Origin: Streptomyces albipurpureus | GTDB lineage: Bacteria; Actinomycetota; Actinomycetes; Streptomycetales; Streptomycetaceae | NCBI RefSeq assembly: GCF_023701525.1 | Contig: NZ_JAMQAW010000010.1 | Span: forward strand, 1-64,000 | Reading direction: 5' to 3' | Length of the DNA stretch: 64,000 nucleotides | Shown here: positions 50,886 to 59,987 of the stretch, one piece after another | Position numbering within the stretch: the first letter of the stretch is position 1 | Layout of the letters: every line of letters begins with the position of its first letter | Made by a program: the position numbers and the translations under genes | Notes under the pieces: model-generated | The model's input: only the letters and a program-made list of their open reading frames with translations | Database searches by the model: none | What the model was told of the DNA's origin: nothing

Positions 50886-51797
50886 TCAGAACTGGGACTG
50901 AAGGTGCTGCCAGAACCCGTCTCGTAGCGCGCGTCTGAGCACCGCGTGCCCGCGCAGTGAGCGTTGCAGCAGCCCCTCCGCCTCGATCAGCAGGTCCTGA
51001 TCGACGGGCCCCGGCAGATAGGGGTGTCCCGGCAGTAGCTCGGCGAGGGAGTCGCTTCCCCGTTCGGCCAGCCAGGTGGCCGCGATCCGGGCCCCCACGA
51101 ATCGCACCTCTTCGCGCGAGGGCGGCGGCGCGCCTTCGTTCTCGTAGGTCGTCACGGCGCGCCGGGTGAGATAGGGGCGGCAGAAGTCCAGGTCGAAGGT
51201 GCGGGTGCTGTCGACTTCCCAGCGCAGTGCTTCGGCCTGGTTGCTGCCGTCGGCCGCGTCGATGCCCCAGAGATGGACGCGGGCCCCGTACCCCTGAGCC
51301 GCCTCGACCGCGGAGACCAGGTCCTCGTCGCCGCCTACCAGAGCCGCGTCGCTGATCGCCCGATGCCGGGCGAGTGATTCCAGGTCGGTGCGGATGAGCG
51401 AGTCGACGCCCTTCTGCTGGTTGTTGGCGTTGAGGTTGCCGAGTCGCACTTTGACATCGGGCAGTTCGGCGATCGACTGCTGCTCCGGTGTGGGGATGCG
51501 GCGTCGGGCGCCGTCGTACCAGTAGACCCGGAGCAACCTGCTGTCGGCGAAGATCGTGCGGGCCTTGTCGATGAACGCGTCGATCATGCCTTCCGCGTCC
51601 AGATCGAAGGAGCGTCTGTCCTCGGTGCCGGCAACTAGCAATCCTGCCGCAGCGTAGACGTAACCCGCGTCCACGAAGATGGCATGGGTGGACGGCGTTT
51701 TGGCCACCTCGGCGAGCATCCTGTGCAGTAGCTCGTTGGTGCGCTCCAGACGGGCACTGATCTGGGCCATAGCTGTGTCGATCGTTGCGTCGTTCAT
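50886..51797 (-). CDS. NYN domain protein (PIN-like putative RNase)
   Basis: This 303-residue protein has the NYN/PIN-like pattern with acidic residues: FVDAGYVYAA, KGVDSLIRTDL and ALVGGDEDLV. Members are metal-dependent endoribonucleases in RNA processing or defence. The C-terminal ~80 residues look like a short helical accessory domain. The start ATG at 51797 follows a possible GGAG-like site. It is divergent from the 50-residue gene with a 189-nt AT-rich gap. Confidence 0.85.
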   Translation of the reverse strand: MNDATIDTAMAQISARLERTNELLHRMLAEVAKTPSTHAIFVDAGYVYAAAGLLVAGTEDRRSFDLDAEGMIDAFIDKARTIFADSRLLRVYWYDGARRRIPTPEQQSIAELPDVKVRLGNLNANNQQKGVDSLIRTDLESLARHRAISDAALVGGDEDLVSAVEAAQGYGARVHLWGIDAADGSNQAEALRWEVDSTRTFDLDFCRPYLTRRAVTTYENEGAPPPSREEVRFVGARIAATWLAERGSDSLAELLPGHPYLPGPVDQDLLIEAEGLLQRSLRGHAVLRRALRDGFWQHLQSQF

Positions 51798-51986
51798 ACG
51801 GAGCTCATTCTCCGGGCGCTCGGCGGTACCCGCCAGTAGTTAGGGTGCCAAAGATTTTCTTTAGTGTAAGGAATATTTGCAGCGTGCATCGCAGTTGAGA
51901 AACAGTGGAACCCGCGTACATACCGTAGTGAGACGTGTGCGCCACCATCAGTTCTCCATCTGGAGGATCAGACGAAGGGAGAAGCC

Positions 51987-52139
51987 TTGCGCTTCGAAAT
52001 CATGCGACTCGACGATGTCGACGGCAGCGCCGTGGACAGCACCGTCGTAGACGCCGCCTCCGTCAATCGGATCGTGCAGCAGGCCGCGGCTACCGGCCAG
52101 CGCATCTATATCCGTCCGGCCGAATCGTCGGCCTTGTAG
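51987..52139 (+). CDS. hidden 50-residue conserved-looking protein, TTG start
   Basis: A TTG at 51987 follows GGGAGAAGCC and opens 50 codons ending TAG. The product reads MRFEIMRLDDVDG, then a Val/Ala/Gln-rich helix and YIRPAESSAL. The codons have high third-position GC. It is too short for ordinary ORF calls. By recollection, similar 50-residue proteins are annotated in other Streptomyces. No domain is recognised. A GC-rich hairpin (52167-52201) follows. Confidence 0.7.
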   Translation: MRFEIMRLDDVDGSAVDSTVVDAASVNRIVQQAAATGQRIYIRPAESSAL

Positions 52140-52166
52140 TGCCATCGACGCACTCCTGACGTGACA

Positions 52167-52201
52167 CGCCCCCGCACTGGACATCGGTCCGCGCGGGGGC
52201 G
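52167..52201. terminator. terminator between the 50-residue gene and marC
   Basis: A 9-bp stem (CGCCCCCGC / GCGGGGGCG) with a 17-nt loop lies between two convergent genes and could stop either transcript. Confidence 0.65.
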
Positions 52202-52224
52202 CTGTCGTTGTGCCCTGGCCGATG

Positions 52225-52830
52225 TCAGGCACCCTGTACGACCTGAGTGACACCGTTGATGATCTGTTGCACGGCGATCGCGGAGAGCATCATGCCCGCG
52301 AGCCGGGTCACCAGCACCACACCGCCGTCCTTGATCAGCCGAATGATCCCCAGCGAGTAGCGCATCGTCAGCCACAGCACCACGTGCATGGCCACGATCG
52401 CGCCCCAGACGGCAAACTGCTGCGGGGGGCCTTCGGCGTTCTGCACGGCGAGGATGACCGAGACGATCGCACCCGGTCCGGCGAGCAGCGGCATGCCCAG
52501 CGGTACGAGGGCGACGTTGACGTCCTTGGTCTGTTTGGGTTCGTCCGTCTTCCCCGTCAGCAGATCAAGGGCGATGAGGAGCAGCAGCAGCCCGCCGGCG
52601 ATCATCAGGGCGGGGACGGAGACATGGAGATAGTCCAGGATCTGCTGGCCGAGCAGCCCGAAGACGGTGATCACGCCAAAGGCGACGGCGACCGCCTGCC
52701 AGGCCATTCGGCGCTGGACCTTCACGGGTCGCCCCGAGGTCAGGGCGAGGAAGATCGGCGTGATACCGGGCGGGTCCATGATCACGAAAAGGGTGAGGAA
52801 GAGGGAGCCGAAAACGGCGGCGTCGAACAC
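52225..52830 (-). CDS. MarC family integral membrane protein
   Basis: The GTG at 52830 has AAGG upstream. The 201 residues hold six hydrophobic segments, with LTLFVIMDPPGITPIFLALT near the start and PLGMPLLAGPGAI in the middle, the MarC signature. The family is of unknown transport function. The MarC name comes from the mar locus, but no resistance role is established. It is 43 nt downstream of the PHP gene. Confidence 0.92.
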   Translation of the reverse strand: MFDAAVFGSLFLTLFVIMDPPGITPIFLALTSGRPVKVQRRMAWQAVAVAFGVITVFGLLGQQILDYLHVSVPALMIAGGLLLLLIALDLLTGKTDEPKQTKDVNVALVPLGMPLLAGPGAIVSVILAVQNAEGPPQQFAVWGAIVAMHVVLWLTMRYSLGIIRLIKDGGVVLVTRLAGMMLSAIAVQQIINGVTQVVQGA

Positions 52831-52873
52831 GGTGATGCCTTGCGGGAAGAAGGGTCGAACAGGGCGGCGAGGG

Positions 52874-53746
52874 TCAGGCGCGACGTCCGCCCGCGCCGGG
52901 GACGGGGAAGGCACCGGTGGCTCGGCGGGTGATCTCGCCGTAGATCTCGGGGTCGGTGGTGTACTCGGCGAGTGCGACCGTCTTGCGGCTGCCGTGGTAG
53001 TCGCTGGACCCCGTGGTCAGCAGTCCCAGTTCGGCGGCGAGGCCGCGCAGTCGCTCCCGGGTCGGACCGTCATGGTCCATGTGGTCGACCTCGATGCCGT
53101 CGAGCCCGGCCGCGGCCAGTTCGGTGATCGCCTGCTCCGGCACCGTACGACCGCGCTTGACGGCCGCGGGGTGAGCGAAGACCGACACTCCTCCGGCCGC
53201 CTTCACCAGACGTACGGCGGTGAAGGGGTCCAGTTCGTGCTTGGTGATGTGTGCCCGCCCGCCGTCCGCGATCCACTCCTGGGTGAAGGCGCCGGAGACG
53301 GTGGCGACGACCCCGAGCTCCACGAGGGCGGTCGCGATGTGCGGACGGCCGACCGAGCCGTCTCCCGCGATGCGGGCGACCTGTTCCCACGTGATGGGCG
53401 CGCCCAGCTCCTGGAGCCTCGCCACCATGGCCTGGGCGCGTGGCACCCGGTCATCCCGCACCAGCTCGCGCTCGCGCAGGAGCGCCGGCTCCTGAGGGTC
53501 GAAGAGGTACGCCAGCAGATGCAGGCTCACTCCGTCGAGGGCGCAGGAGATCTCGGCGCCGGTGACCAGGGTCAGATCGCGGGGCAGGTCCTGGAGCGCG
53601 GCGATCGCCTCGGCGTGGCCGCGTGTGGTGTCGTGATCGGTGAGGGCGATGACGTCGAGTCCGGCGGCCGCGGCGTTGCGCATCAGCTCGGCGGGGGTGT
53701 CCGTACCGTCCGATGCCGTGGAGTGGGTGTGCAGATCGATGCGCAC
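52874..53746 (-). CDS. PHP domain phosphoesterase
   Basis: The GTG at 53746 has GGAG upstream, and the 290 residues start MRIDLHTHSTASDGTD, the metal-binding HxH pattern. LTDHDTT, VTGAEIS and HPAAVK are further PHP motifs, with a final SSDYHG near residue 260. It likely hydrolyses a small phosphoester or phosphonucleotide. Gene order PHP then MarC suggests one transcript. Specificity is unknown. Confidence 0.92.
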   Translation of the reverse strand: MRIDLHTHSTASDGTDTPAELMRNAAAAGLDVIALTDHDTTRGHAEAIAALQDLPRDLTLVTGAEISCALDGVSLHLLAYLFDPQEPALLRERELVRDDRVPRAQAMVARLQELGAPITWEQVARIAGDGSVGRPHIATALVELGVVATVSGAFTQEWIADGGRAHITKHELDPFTAVRLVKAAGGVSVFAHPAAVKRGRTVPEQAITELAAAGLDGIEVDHMDHDGPTRERLRGLAAELGLLTTGSSDYHGSRKTVALAEYTTDPEIYGEITRRATGAFPVPGAGGRRA

Positions 53747-53830
53747 GAGCGGCACTCCAGGGGCGACGGCGGATGGGGAACGGCTCAGTGTATCGGGCAC
53801 CCGAGACCGGCCCGGCCGCGCACTTCCCCT

Positions 53831-53874
53831 TGCTGTCCACTCGCCCCGGTGTTGCTCGGGGCGAGTGGACAGCA
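53831..53874 (-). terminator. terminator after the DUF6758-like gene
   Basis: A perfect 18-bp stem (TGCTGTCCACTCGCCCCG / CGGGGCGAGTGGACAGCA) with an 8-nt loop lies 22 nt past the stop. It is one of the strongest hairpins in the window. Confidence 0.85.
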
Positions 53875-53895
53875 GCAGGTCGGACGGGGTGGCCG

Positions 53896-54534
53896 TCAGG
53901 ACAGCAGCCGGGGCGAGAGCGCGCCGCAGGGCACCAGCTCGACCTCCGTCCCCGCGTCCCGCAGGTCGGTCAGCACCAGTTCGTCGTACATCAGCAGTCC
54001 GGACTGCTCGGGCCAGAGGATCGCCCACAGCCAGAGCCCGCGTGCCTCACCGGCGAAGACGGCCCGGTCGGAGGGGGCCGCTTTGACATGCCACAGGGGG
54101 GTGGGGCGGCCCGATGCGAGCAGTTTGGCGTGGGCGGGTCTGTTGATGTCGAGGTGTTCTCCCGGGTCGGGTCCATCGATGCCCGCGTACCGCGAACCGA
54201 GGCCGACGCCCAACTCTTCGGCGATCAGTAGCAGTTCGCCGATGCCGCCGAGTGGACCTGGTCCGGAGCAGGCGACGGCGGTCGCTCGGCCTCCGCTGCG
54301 GTCATCGCCGGCATAGGCGACACCGGTGAAGAGCCAACCGACCGGTAGTGGCCAGGGCATCCACACCGGGACCCTGGCCCGGTGCACTACGACCCCGAGG
54401 GCTTCGACACTGGGCGGGATCACCGGCTGGAGCGGATGCACGGTGCCGTGCACATCACACTGCCAGGCTTCGGCAAAGAGACCGGGCGCCCTGACCCGGC
54501 CACCGCACTTCGGGCAACTGGGTTCGCCCCTCAT
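53896..54534 (-). CDS. conserved Streptomyces protein, DUF6758-like
   Basis: This 212-residue protein begins MRGEPSCPKCGGRVRAPG with a zinc-type CxxC and later contains EAWQCDVHG. The middle is Gly/Val-rich with hydrophobic strands. GGAGAG precedes the ATG. Length and opening match the DUF6758 family of Streptomyces, by recollection. Its role is unknown. No membrane helix is convincing. Confidence 0.75.
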   Translation of the reverse strand: MRGEPSCPKCGGRVRAPGLFAEAWQCDVHGTVHPLQPVIPPSVEALGVVVHRARVPVWMPWPLPVGWLFTGVAYAGDDRSGGRATAVACSGPGPLGGIGELLLIAEELGVGLGSRYAGIDGPDPGEHLDINRPAHAKLLASGRPTPLWHVKAAPSDRAVFAGEARGLWLWAILWPEQSGLLMYDELVLTDLRDAGTEVELVPCGALSPRLLS

Positions 54535-54815
54535 AGCTCTCCACGGTCCTACCCGTCCGGCGCCGCGTCAAGGACGATCACCCGTCCGGAGTGCGCTGCT
54601 CACTCAGAGCCAACCAAGCTCAACTGAGCGTCAGCCCTCTGGCCGGCCGGCAGGGGCGCATTCATCGGGGCCGTCGCGCCCGCGTGCGGTGGTCATGGCG
54701 GGCGTCTCACCAGGTCAGGGCCCCGGGGCAGGCAGCAACATCCACGGTGACCGCCCCGGAGGGCCTCCGGCGGTCCCGGAAGGCGTCAAGGCGGCCCGCG
54801 GAGATGGACCGCGGG

Positions 54816-55418
54816 TCAGTCCAGCGGTACGGAGCTTCGGCGGGGGTCCCGTAGGTCCGTCCCCCGCGCCAGCCAGCGTTCCTGGAGTCGCTGGGCTCCG
54901 TGCACCCGCTTCCAGGCGGCCTCATTGGGGGTCATGGGCAGCAGGGGAAGGAAGCACACCGGGTCCAGCGGCGGATCCAGCTCCAGGTCTTCGACCAGCC
55001 CGCCCGGTTCCGCGACCAGGACCGAGGTGAAGGGCGCGGTCGGCCAGAGCGGTGCACCAACGTCCAGCGCGGCACCGGGGGCGATCACCACGCCTTCGAC
55101 CTGCGGAGACGCGGCGAGCACGGCAAGCGGCCGCAGCACCTGATCGATGTCGGCGAACCCGGCTCGTACGGAGAGCACGAGTTCGGCGCGCGGGCCCCGC
55201 ACGGGGTCCGCGATCGTCGCGGTCGGATCGGCCATGGGATGGGCGGACATCCCGAGCGTGGCGTAGCGGACCAGATCGCCTCCGTGCTCATCGCCGTCGG
55301 CGCGAAAGCGAAGGACCTCGATCCGGTCCGTACCGAGGAAGGTCACCGCGGCCCGGGCGTCCGGCTCCCCGAGCGCCATACACAGCCTGGCCTCGACCAG
55401 AGCAAGAACTTCTGCCAT
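54816..55418 (-). CDS. suppressor-of-fused (SUFU)-like domain protein
   Basis: ATG 55418 gives 200 residues (an upstream in-frame ATG at 55451 is less likely). The body resembles the bacterial SUFU fold: RIEVLRFRAD, VRYATLGMSAHPM, GPRAELVLSVR and an FLPLLPMTPNEAAW segment. Bacterial SUFU proteins are frequent in toxin-immunity sets, but no toxin neighbour is seen here. The ribosome site is weak. Confidence 0.72.
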   Translation of the reverse strand: MAEVLALVEARLCMALGEPDARAAVTFLGTDRIEVLRFRADGDEHGGDLVRYATLGMSAHPMADPTATIADPVRGPRAELVLSVRAGFADIDQVLRPLAVLAASPQVEGVVIAPGAALDVGAPLWPTAPFTSVLVAEPGGLVEDLELDPPLDPVCFLPLLPMTPNEAAWKRVHGAQRLQERWLARGTDLRDPRRSSVPLD

Positions 55419-55702
55419 CTGGGGAGCATAGAGCGCGTATGGATGGGGCAATCACAGGGATTGACCGTCAGTCGGCTGATAGTCTTGGCCGCTGGCCGGG
55501 GTGGCGTGCTTGGAGCACGCGGATCGGTGGCGCCAAGGCGTCTCCCTCCTCTCCCGGCGTCACGTGTATCCCCTACGGGGGACCGGCCGGAGGAGGTGGG
55601 GTCTGCGGTGGATCGAAGTCGACCGTGCAGTACCAACCGCTCTTCCGTACGGCGTCACTTCCCGGTGGTCTGAGCCCTTTTCCACGGGCCCATGGCATTC
55701 CG

Positions 55703-55730
55703 ACGGCGTTCCGTACCACGGCGTTCCGTA
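55703..55730 (+). repeat. two 13-bp direct repeats upstream of corA
   Basis: ACGGCGTTCCGTA occurs at 55703-55715 and 55718-55730, 15 bp centre to centre. It is flanked by ATTCCG (55697) and CGGAAT (55733-55738). The region 55419-55895 has no gene, so this may be an operator for corA, about 165 nt upstream. Confidence 0.55.
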
Positions 55731-55895
55731 GACGGAATCTCGCACGACGGAAGAGCACCCTCGTTTTTGCCTGTCTGTAGCGAACGCCGTCACCGCGATT
55801 CCGCGGTGCCGCCCGCTTTGCGGACGTAATGCCCACGTCCCCATTCCGGGCTGTGCCACGCCACTCGCGACGGCCTCTCCGTGAAGGAGCCAGCC

Positions 55896-57011
55896 ATGTC
55901 GATGATCCGTGACCTCCGCGCCGCCGTCCGCCCCGCCCTGCGCAGGAGCAACACCCCCTACAGCTCGTACGACAGCACCCGGGACCCGTCCACCTCCAGC
56001 GCGGTCGTCGACTGCGCCGTCTACCGCGACGGCCGCAGGCTCGAATGCGAGAGCCCCCAGACGCCCCGTGAGGCGATGCTGCGGGTACGTGAGGGCGGTG
56101 GCTTCGTCTGGATCGGCCTGCACGAGCCGACGGAGGAGGAATTCGCCGGGATCGCCGGGGAGTTCGGGCTGCACCCGCTGGCGGTGGAGGACGCGGTCCA
56201 CGCCCATCAGCGACCCAAGTTGGAGCGCTACGACGACACGCTGTTCACCGTCTTCAAGACCGTCCACTACGTGGAGCACGACGAACTGACCGCGACCAGC
56301 GAGGTCGTCGAGACCGGTGAGGTGATGTGCTTCACCGGTCGGGACTTCGTGATCACCGTTCGGCACGGCGGCAAGGGCTCGCTGCGCGCGCTGCGGTTCG
56401 GTCTTGAGAAGGACACCGAACTGCTGTCGAAGGGCCCTTCCGCGGTACTGCACGCCATTGCCGACCATGTCGTCGATGGCTACATCGCGGTCGTCGCGGC
56501 CGTCCAGGACGATATCGACGAGGTCGAGATCGATGTCTTCTCGGCGCCGTCGAAGGGGCGGCAGCGCGGTAGCGATGCGGGACGGATCTACCAGCTCAAG
56601 CGCGAGGTGCTGGAGTTCAAGCGGGCCGTCTCCCCGCTGCTACGGCCGATGCAGCTCCTGAGCGAGCGGCCGATGCGGCTGATCGACCCGGACATCCAGA
56701 AGTACTTCCGTGACGTCGCCGACCATCTCGCGCGGGTTCAGGAAGAGGTCATCGGCTTTGACGAGTTGTTGAACTCGATCCTCCAGGCGAATCTGGCGCA
56801 AGCGACGGTGGCGCAGAACGAGGACATGCGCAAGATCACCTCCTGGGCGGCGATCATCGCGGTGCCCACGGCGGTGTGCGGGGTGTACGGGATGAACTTC
56901 AACTACATGCCGGAGCTCCAGTGGAAGTACGGCTACCCGATGGTGCTCACCGCCATCATCGGTATCTGCTTCACCATCCACCGGACCCTCAAGCGGAACG
57001 GCTGGCTCTAG
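55896..57011 (+). CDS. CorA-like Mg/Co transporter
   Basis: ATG 55896 follows AAGGAG and gives 371 residues. A cytoplasmic domain (about 1-300) is followed by two membrane helices. The signature YGMN lies between them in VYGMNFNYMPE, the selectivity motif of the family. The product is a homopentameric divalent-cation channel. It is in the same direction as a small hypothetical gene 94 nt on and may be under control of the 13-bp repeats upstream. Confidence 0.93.
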   Translation: MSMIRDLRAAVRPALRRSNTPYSSYDSTRDPSTSSAVVDCAVYRDGRRLECESPQTPREAMLRVREGGGFVWIGLHEPTEEEFAGIAGEFGLHPLAVEDAVHAHQRPKLERYDDTLFTVFKTVHYVEHDELTATSEVVETGEVMCFTGRDFVITVRHGGKGSLRALRFGLEKDTELLSKGPSAVLHAIADHVVDGYIAVVAAVQDDIDEVEIDVFSAPSKGRQRGSDAGRIYQLKREVLEFKRAVSPLLRPMQLLSERPMRLIDPDIQKYFRDVADHLARVQEEVIGFDELLNSILQANLAQATVAQNEDMRKITSWAAIIAVPTAVCGVYGMNFNYMPELQWKYGYPMVLTAIIGICFTIHRTLKRNGWL

Positions 57012-57105
57012 CCCCGGCGGCCCGCCCCTCGGCCCCCGGCGATCCCGTCTCATGTCTCCCGTCTCATGTCTCATGTCTCACGAGCGGCTGGATAGGCTGC
57101 GGGGT

Positions 57106-57618
57106 ATGACAGAAACGCTGCTCAGTCAGGCGCTCGTTGAGGAAGCCACCAAGAAGTCCGGCCTCATCTGGGTACGGGGCACCGGTCCCGAGCGCACGCT
57201 GTGGCACGTGTGGCACGAGGGTGCGGCCCTGGTGGTCGGCGACGGCCCCGGGGAGCAGCCGCTGCCGGGGCTGATCGACGGCGGCACGGCCGAGGTCGTC
57301 GTCCGCAGCAAGGACAAGGGCGGCCGGCTGGTGTCCTGGACCGCCTCGGTGAGTGAGTTGGAGCCGGGTTCCGAGCCATGGGAGTCGGCGGTGGCGGAAC
57401 TCAAGGGGAAGCGGCTGAACGCCGTGGACGCCGAGCATGTGCCGGAGCGCTGGCGCCGGGAGTGCCGGGTGCTACGGCTCACCCCCGGCCGGTCGACCAC
57501 CGACCATCCCGAGACCGCACTCTCCGCACCGCCGCTCCCCACCTCGGCGACGACCCGTCAGCCGGCGCCTGCGGCCCTGCCCCGGCTGCTGCTCTCCCGG
57601 AAGAAGAAGCGCCGCTAG
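57106..57618 (+). CDS. hypothetical protein, possible PNPOx-like fold
   Basis: ATG 57106 gives 170 residues. The N-terminal ~125 are mixed alpha/beta (GLIWVRGTGPERTLWHVW, LVSWTASVSELEPG) and could be a flavin-reductase or PNPOx-like fold, low certainty. The C-terminus is Ala/Pro rich and ends SRKKKRR. A GCGGGG ribosome site lies just upstream. It follows corA in the same direction. Just upstream is a simple repeat of GTCTCAT units (57049-57081). Confidence 0.65.
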   Translation: MTETLLSQALVEEATKKSGLIWVRGTGPERTLWHVWHEGAALVVGDGPGEQPLPGLIDGGTAEVVVRSKDKGGRLVSWTASVSELEPGSEPWESAVAELKGKRLNAVDAEHVPERWRRECRVLRLTPGRSTTDHPETALSAPPLPTSATTRQPAPAALPRLLLSRKKKRR

Positions 57619-57689
57619 CGCTCCGCTCCTACCGGACTCGGCGGCGACCCGCCCATCAGCCGCGTACACAACCCCGCGGGTCAATACGC

Positions 57690-58466
57690 CTAGTCGCTGG
57701 ACTTCGGGAGCTGCTTCCCGTAGTCCACGGTCTCCTCCTTGGTGGGTGGCACCAGGGTGAAGTCCACATCCCACTCCCCCAGGGTGAGAATGCCCTTCCC
57801 GCCGGCCCGGGCGAACTGCAGCGGGTAGGGCTGGCCTTCCAGCGCCACGTCGAGCACACCGCCCGCGCCCTCCTCGGCCTGGACCTTGATCGCCTGTACG
57901 CCGCCGACCTTGGTCCGGTCTCCCTTGCTGAGCTTGCCCTGCATCCCCAGCAACCCGTCGAGGAGCACGTCCATGTCCGTGAAGCCACGGAACCTGTCGT
58001 ACGCCGGGTCTCCCTGAGGCACCTTCACATACTTGTCACGGAGCTTGAGCGCCGCCTCCGCGTCCGTGTTGCTGGAGCCTTCGCCGGATGTGCCGTCGTC
58101 ATGGGTCCAAAACCCCGCATCCGCCTTGAGATAGAGGTCATCGCCGACCCTCAGCAGCTCAAAGGCGTTCTCCGCCGTGGTGACGGAGCCGGTGCCGCCG
58201 TCCTGCTTGAGCCGCATGTTCAGCTTGTAGGTGCCGCCCTTGCTCACCAGCGTTCCCGACAGCCGCACCGCGGACGCGGCGTCCGCCGTGGCGCGCGCCT
58301 TGCTCTCGATTTCCATGGCGGAGAGCTTCCCCACACCGTTGGTTCCCTTGTCCGGGTCCTTCTTCTCCTCGCACGCCGTGAGGGACACGGCCAGCCCGGC
58401 GCAGAGCACCACACACAGCACGCTCTTGCGGACGCGGGAAACCGGGGGGAGGGGAGTCACCGGCAC
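57690..58466 (-). CDS. LppX/LprG-like lipoprotein
   Basis: GTG 58466 gives 258 residues with a signal peptide and lipobox SLTAC. The mature part resembles the LppX_LprAFG lipid-carrier domain: KLSAMEIESKARAT, an LRVGDDLYLKAD strand and a hydrophobic half-barrel. Mycobacterial relatives move lipids to the envelope. Here a general lipid or stress role is inferred. It is divergent from the MgtE-N protein. Confidence 0.82.
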   Translation of the reverse strand: MPVTPLPPVSRVRKSVLCVVLCAGLAVSLTACEEKKDPDKGTNGVGKLSAMEIESKARATADAASAVRLSGTLVSKGGTYKLNMRLKQDGGTGSVTTAENAFELLRVGDDLYLKADAGFWTHDDGTSGEGSSNTDAEAALKLRDKYVKVPQGDPAYDRFRGFTDMDVLLDGLLGMQGKLSKGDRTKVGGVQAIKVQAEEGAGGVLDVALEGQPYPLQFARAGGKGILTLGEWDVDFTLVPPTKEETVDYGKQLPKSSD

Positions 58467-58598
58467 ACTGCCTCTCGTCTGCTCGGCAGCTGGTCGCCAG
58501 CTGCTTCGCCTGCGGATTGTCGGGGAGCAGACCGCAGCGTACCGGGGTGGCAGCCGAGCTTGAGCAGCCCCGTCGCGGGGACCGCGGACAGCCGCCGC

Positions 58599-58633
58599 CG
58601 TCCGGGGTCCGGACTCCTTACGGACCCCGGACG
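58599..58633. other. hairpin in the divergent upstream region
   Basis: A 13-bp stem (CGTCCGGGGTCCG / CGGACCCCGGACG) lies between the divergent lipoprotein and MgtE-N genes, upstream of a possible TAGCCT -10 near 58658. It could be a regulatory site, or a bidirectional barrier. Function is unclear. Confidence 0.45.
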
Positions 58634-58724
58634 GCAGCGGTACGGAACGGTACGGGCTAGCCTGAACCACCTGAAGAGCAGTGTTTCCGACGAAGCGTCG
58701 CAGACCGGGACGGAGGTGTGGATC

Positions 58725-59987
58725 ATGGCCGCGAGCGTCACCCGTGTCTTCGTCTCCCATCTCGCCGGACTGCCCGTCTTCGATCCCGGCGGCGACCAGG
58801 TGGGCCGGGTTCGGGATCTGGTCGCGATGCTGCGGGTGGGCCGGCGTCCGCCCCGGCTGCTCGGCATGGTGGTCGAGGTGCTGAGCCGTCGTCGGATCTT
58901 TCTCCCCATGACACGGGTCACCGGAATCGAATCGGGCCAGATCGTCACCACCGGCGTACTGAACGTCCGTCGATTCGAGCAGCGGCCCACCGAGCGGCTC
59001 GTCCTCGGTGAGCTGCTGGACCGGCGGGTTCAGTTGGTGGACAGCGAGGAAGGGGCCACCGTCCTCGATGTGTCCATCCGGCGGCTGCCAGCCCGCCGCG
59101 ACTGGGAGATCGACAAGGTGTTCGTCCGCCGGGGCCGGGGCGGTGCGCTCCGGCGCAAGGGCGAGACCCTGACGGTCGAATGGTCAGCGGTGACGGGCTT
59201 CTCCCTGGAGGAGGACAGCCAGAGCGCCGAGAGCCTGGTCGCCACCTTCGAGCGGTTGCGCCCGGTCGATGTCGCCAACGCCCTGCACCACCTCTCCCCC
59301 AAGCGCCGCGCGGAAGTCGCCGCGGCACTCGATGACGACCGGCTCGCCGATGTGCTGGAGGAACTGCCCGAGGACGACCAGGTCGAGATCCTCGGCAAGC
59401 TCAAGGAGGAGCGTGCCGCGGACGTACTGGAGGCGATGGACCCGGACGACGCGGCCGACCTGCTCTCGGAGTTGCCCGAAGAGGACAAGGAGCGGCTGCT
59501 CGCCCTGATGCGTCCCGACGAGGCGGCCGATGTCCGTCGACTGCTGTCGTACGAGGAGCGCACGGCGGGTGGTCTGATGACCACCGAGCCGATCGTGCTG
59601 CGGCCGGACGCCACCATCGCCGACGCCCTCGCCCGCGTACGCCAGCAGGACCTCTCCCCCGCGCTCGCCGCCCAGGTCTATGTGTGCCGTCCCCCGGAGG
59701 AGACACCGACCGGTCGGTATCTCGGCACCATCCACTTCCAGCGGCTGCTGCGCGACCCCCCGTTCACCCTGGTGGGATCGATGGTCGACAGCGATCTGCC
59801 ACCGCTGGCTCCGGACACCCCGCTGCGGGCCGTGACCAGCTATCTCGCCGCGTACAACATGGTCGCGGCCCCCGTCGTCGATGAGAGCGGGTCGCTGCTC
59901 GGCGCCGTGACGGTGGATGACGTGCTGGACCATCTGCTGCCGGACGACTGGCGCGAGACGGATTTCGAGGAGTCCGAGCATGGGTAG
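58725..59987 (+). CDS. MgtE N-terminal and CBS protein without a membrane domain
   Basis: ATG 58725 follows GGAGG and gives 420 residues. Order: a PRC-barrel-like N-terminus, an MgtE intracellular N domain with repeated helical motifs (LEELPEDDQ, LLSELPEEDKE), then paired CBS motifs near residues 290-410. No transmembrane segment is seen, so it cannot be the transporter itself. It probably senses Mg or nucleotides for partners. The stop overlaps the DUF1003 start by 8 nt. Confidence 0.9.
   Translation: MAASVTRVFVSHLAGLPVFDPGGDQVGRVRDLVAMLRVGRRPPRLLGMVVEVLSRRRIFLPMTRVTGIESGQIVTTGVLNVRRFEQRPTERLVLGELLDRRVQLVDSEEGATVLDVSIRRLPARRDWEIDKVFVRRGRGGALRRKGETLTVEWSAVTGFSLEEDSQSAESLVATFERLRPVDVANALHHLSPKRRAEVAAALDDDRLADVLEELPEDDQVEILGKLKEERAADVLEAMDPDDAADLLSELPEEDKERLLALMRPDEAADVRRLLSYEERTAGGLMTTEPIVLRPDATIADALARVRQQDLSPALAAQVYVCRPPEETPTGRYLGTIHFQRLLRDPPFTLVGSMVDSDLPPLAPDTPLRAVTSYLAAYNMVAAPVVDESGSLLGAVTVDDVLDHLLPDDWRETDFEESEHG

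Noticed and set aside
54900..55673. Plus-strand 257-codon ORF opposite the SUFU-like gene
   Set aside because: It is the complement of a coding gene with a better start and family match.
57378..58724. In-frame N-terminal extension of the MgtE-N gene
   Set aside because: The open frame runs back through the opposing lipoprotein gene as Arg/His filler. The GGAGG before ATG 58725 is the clear start.
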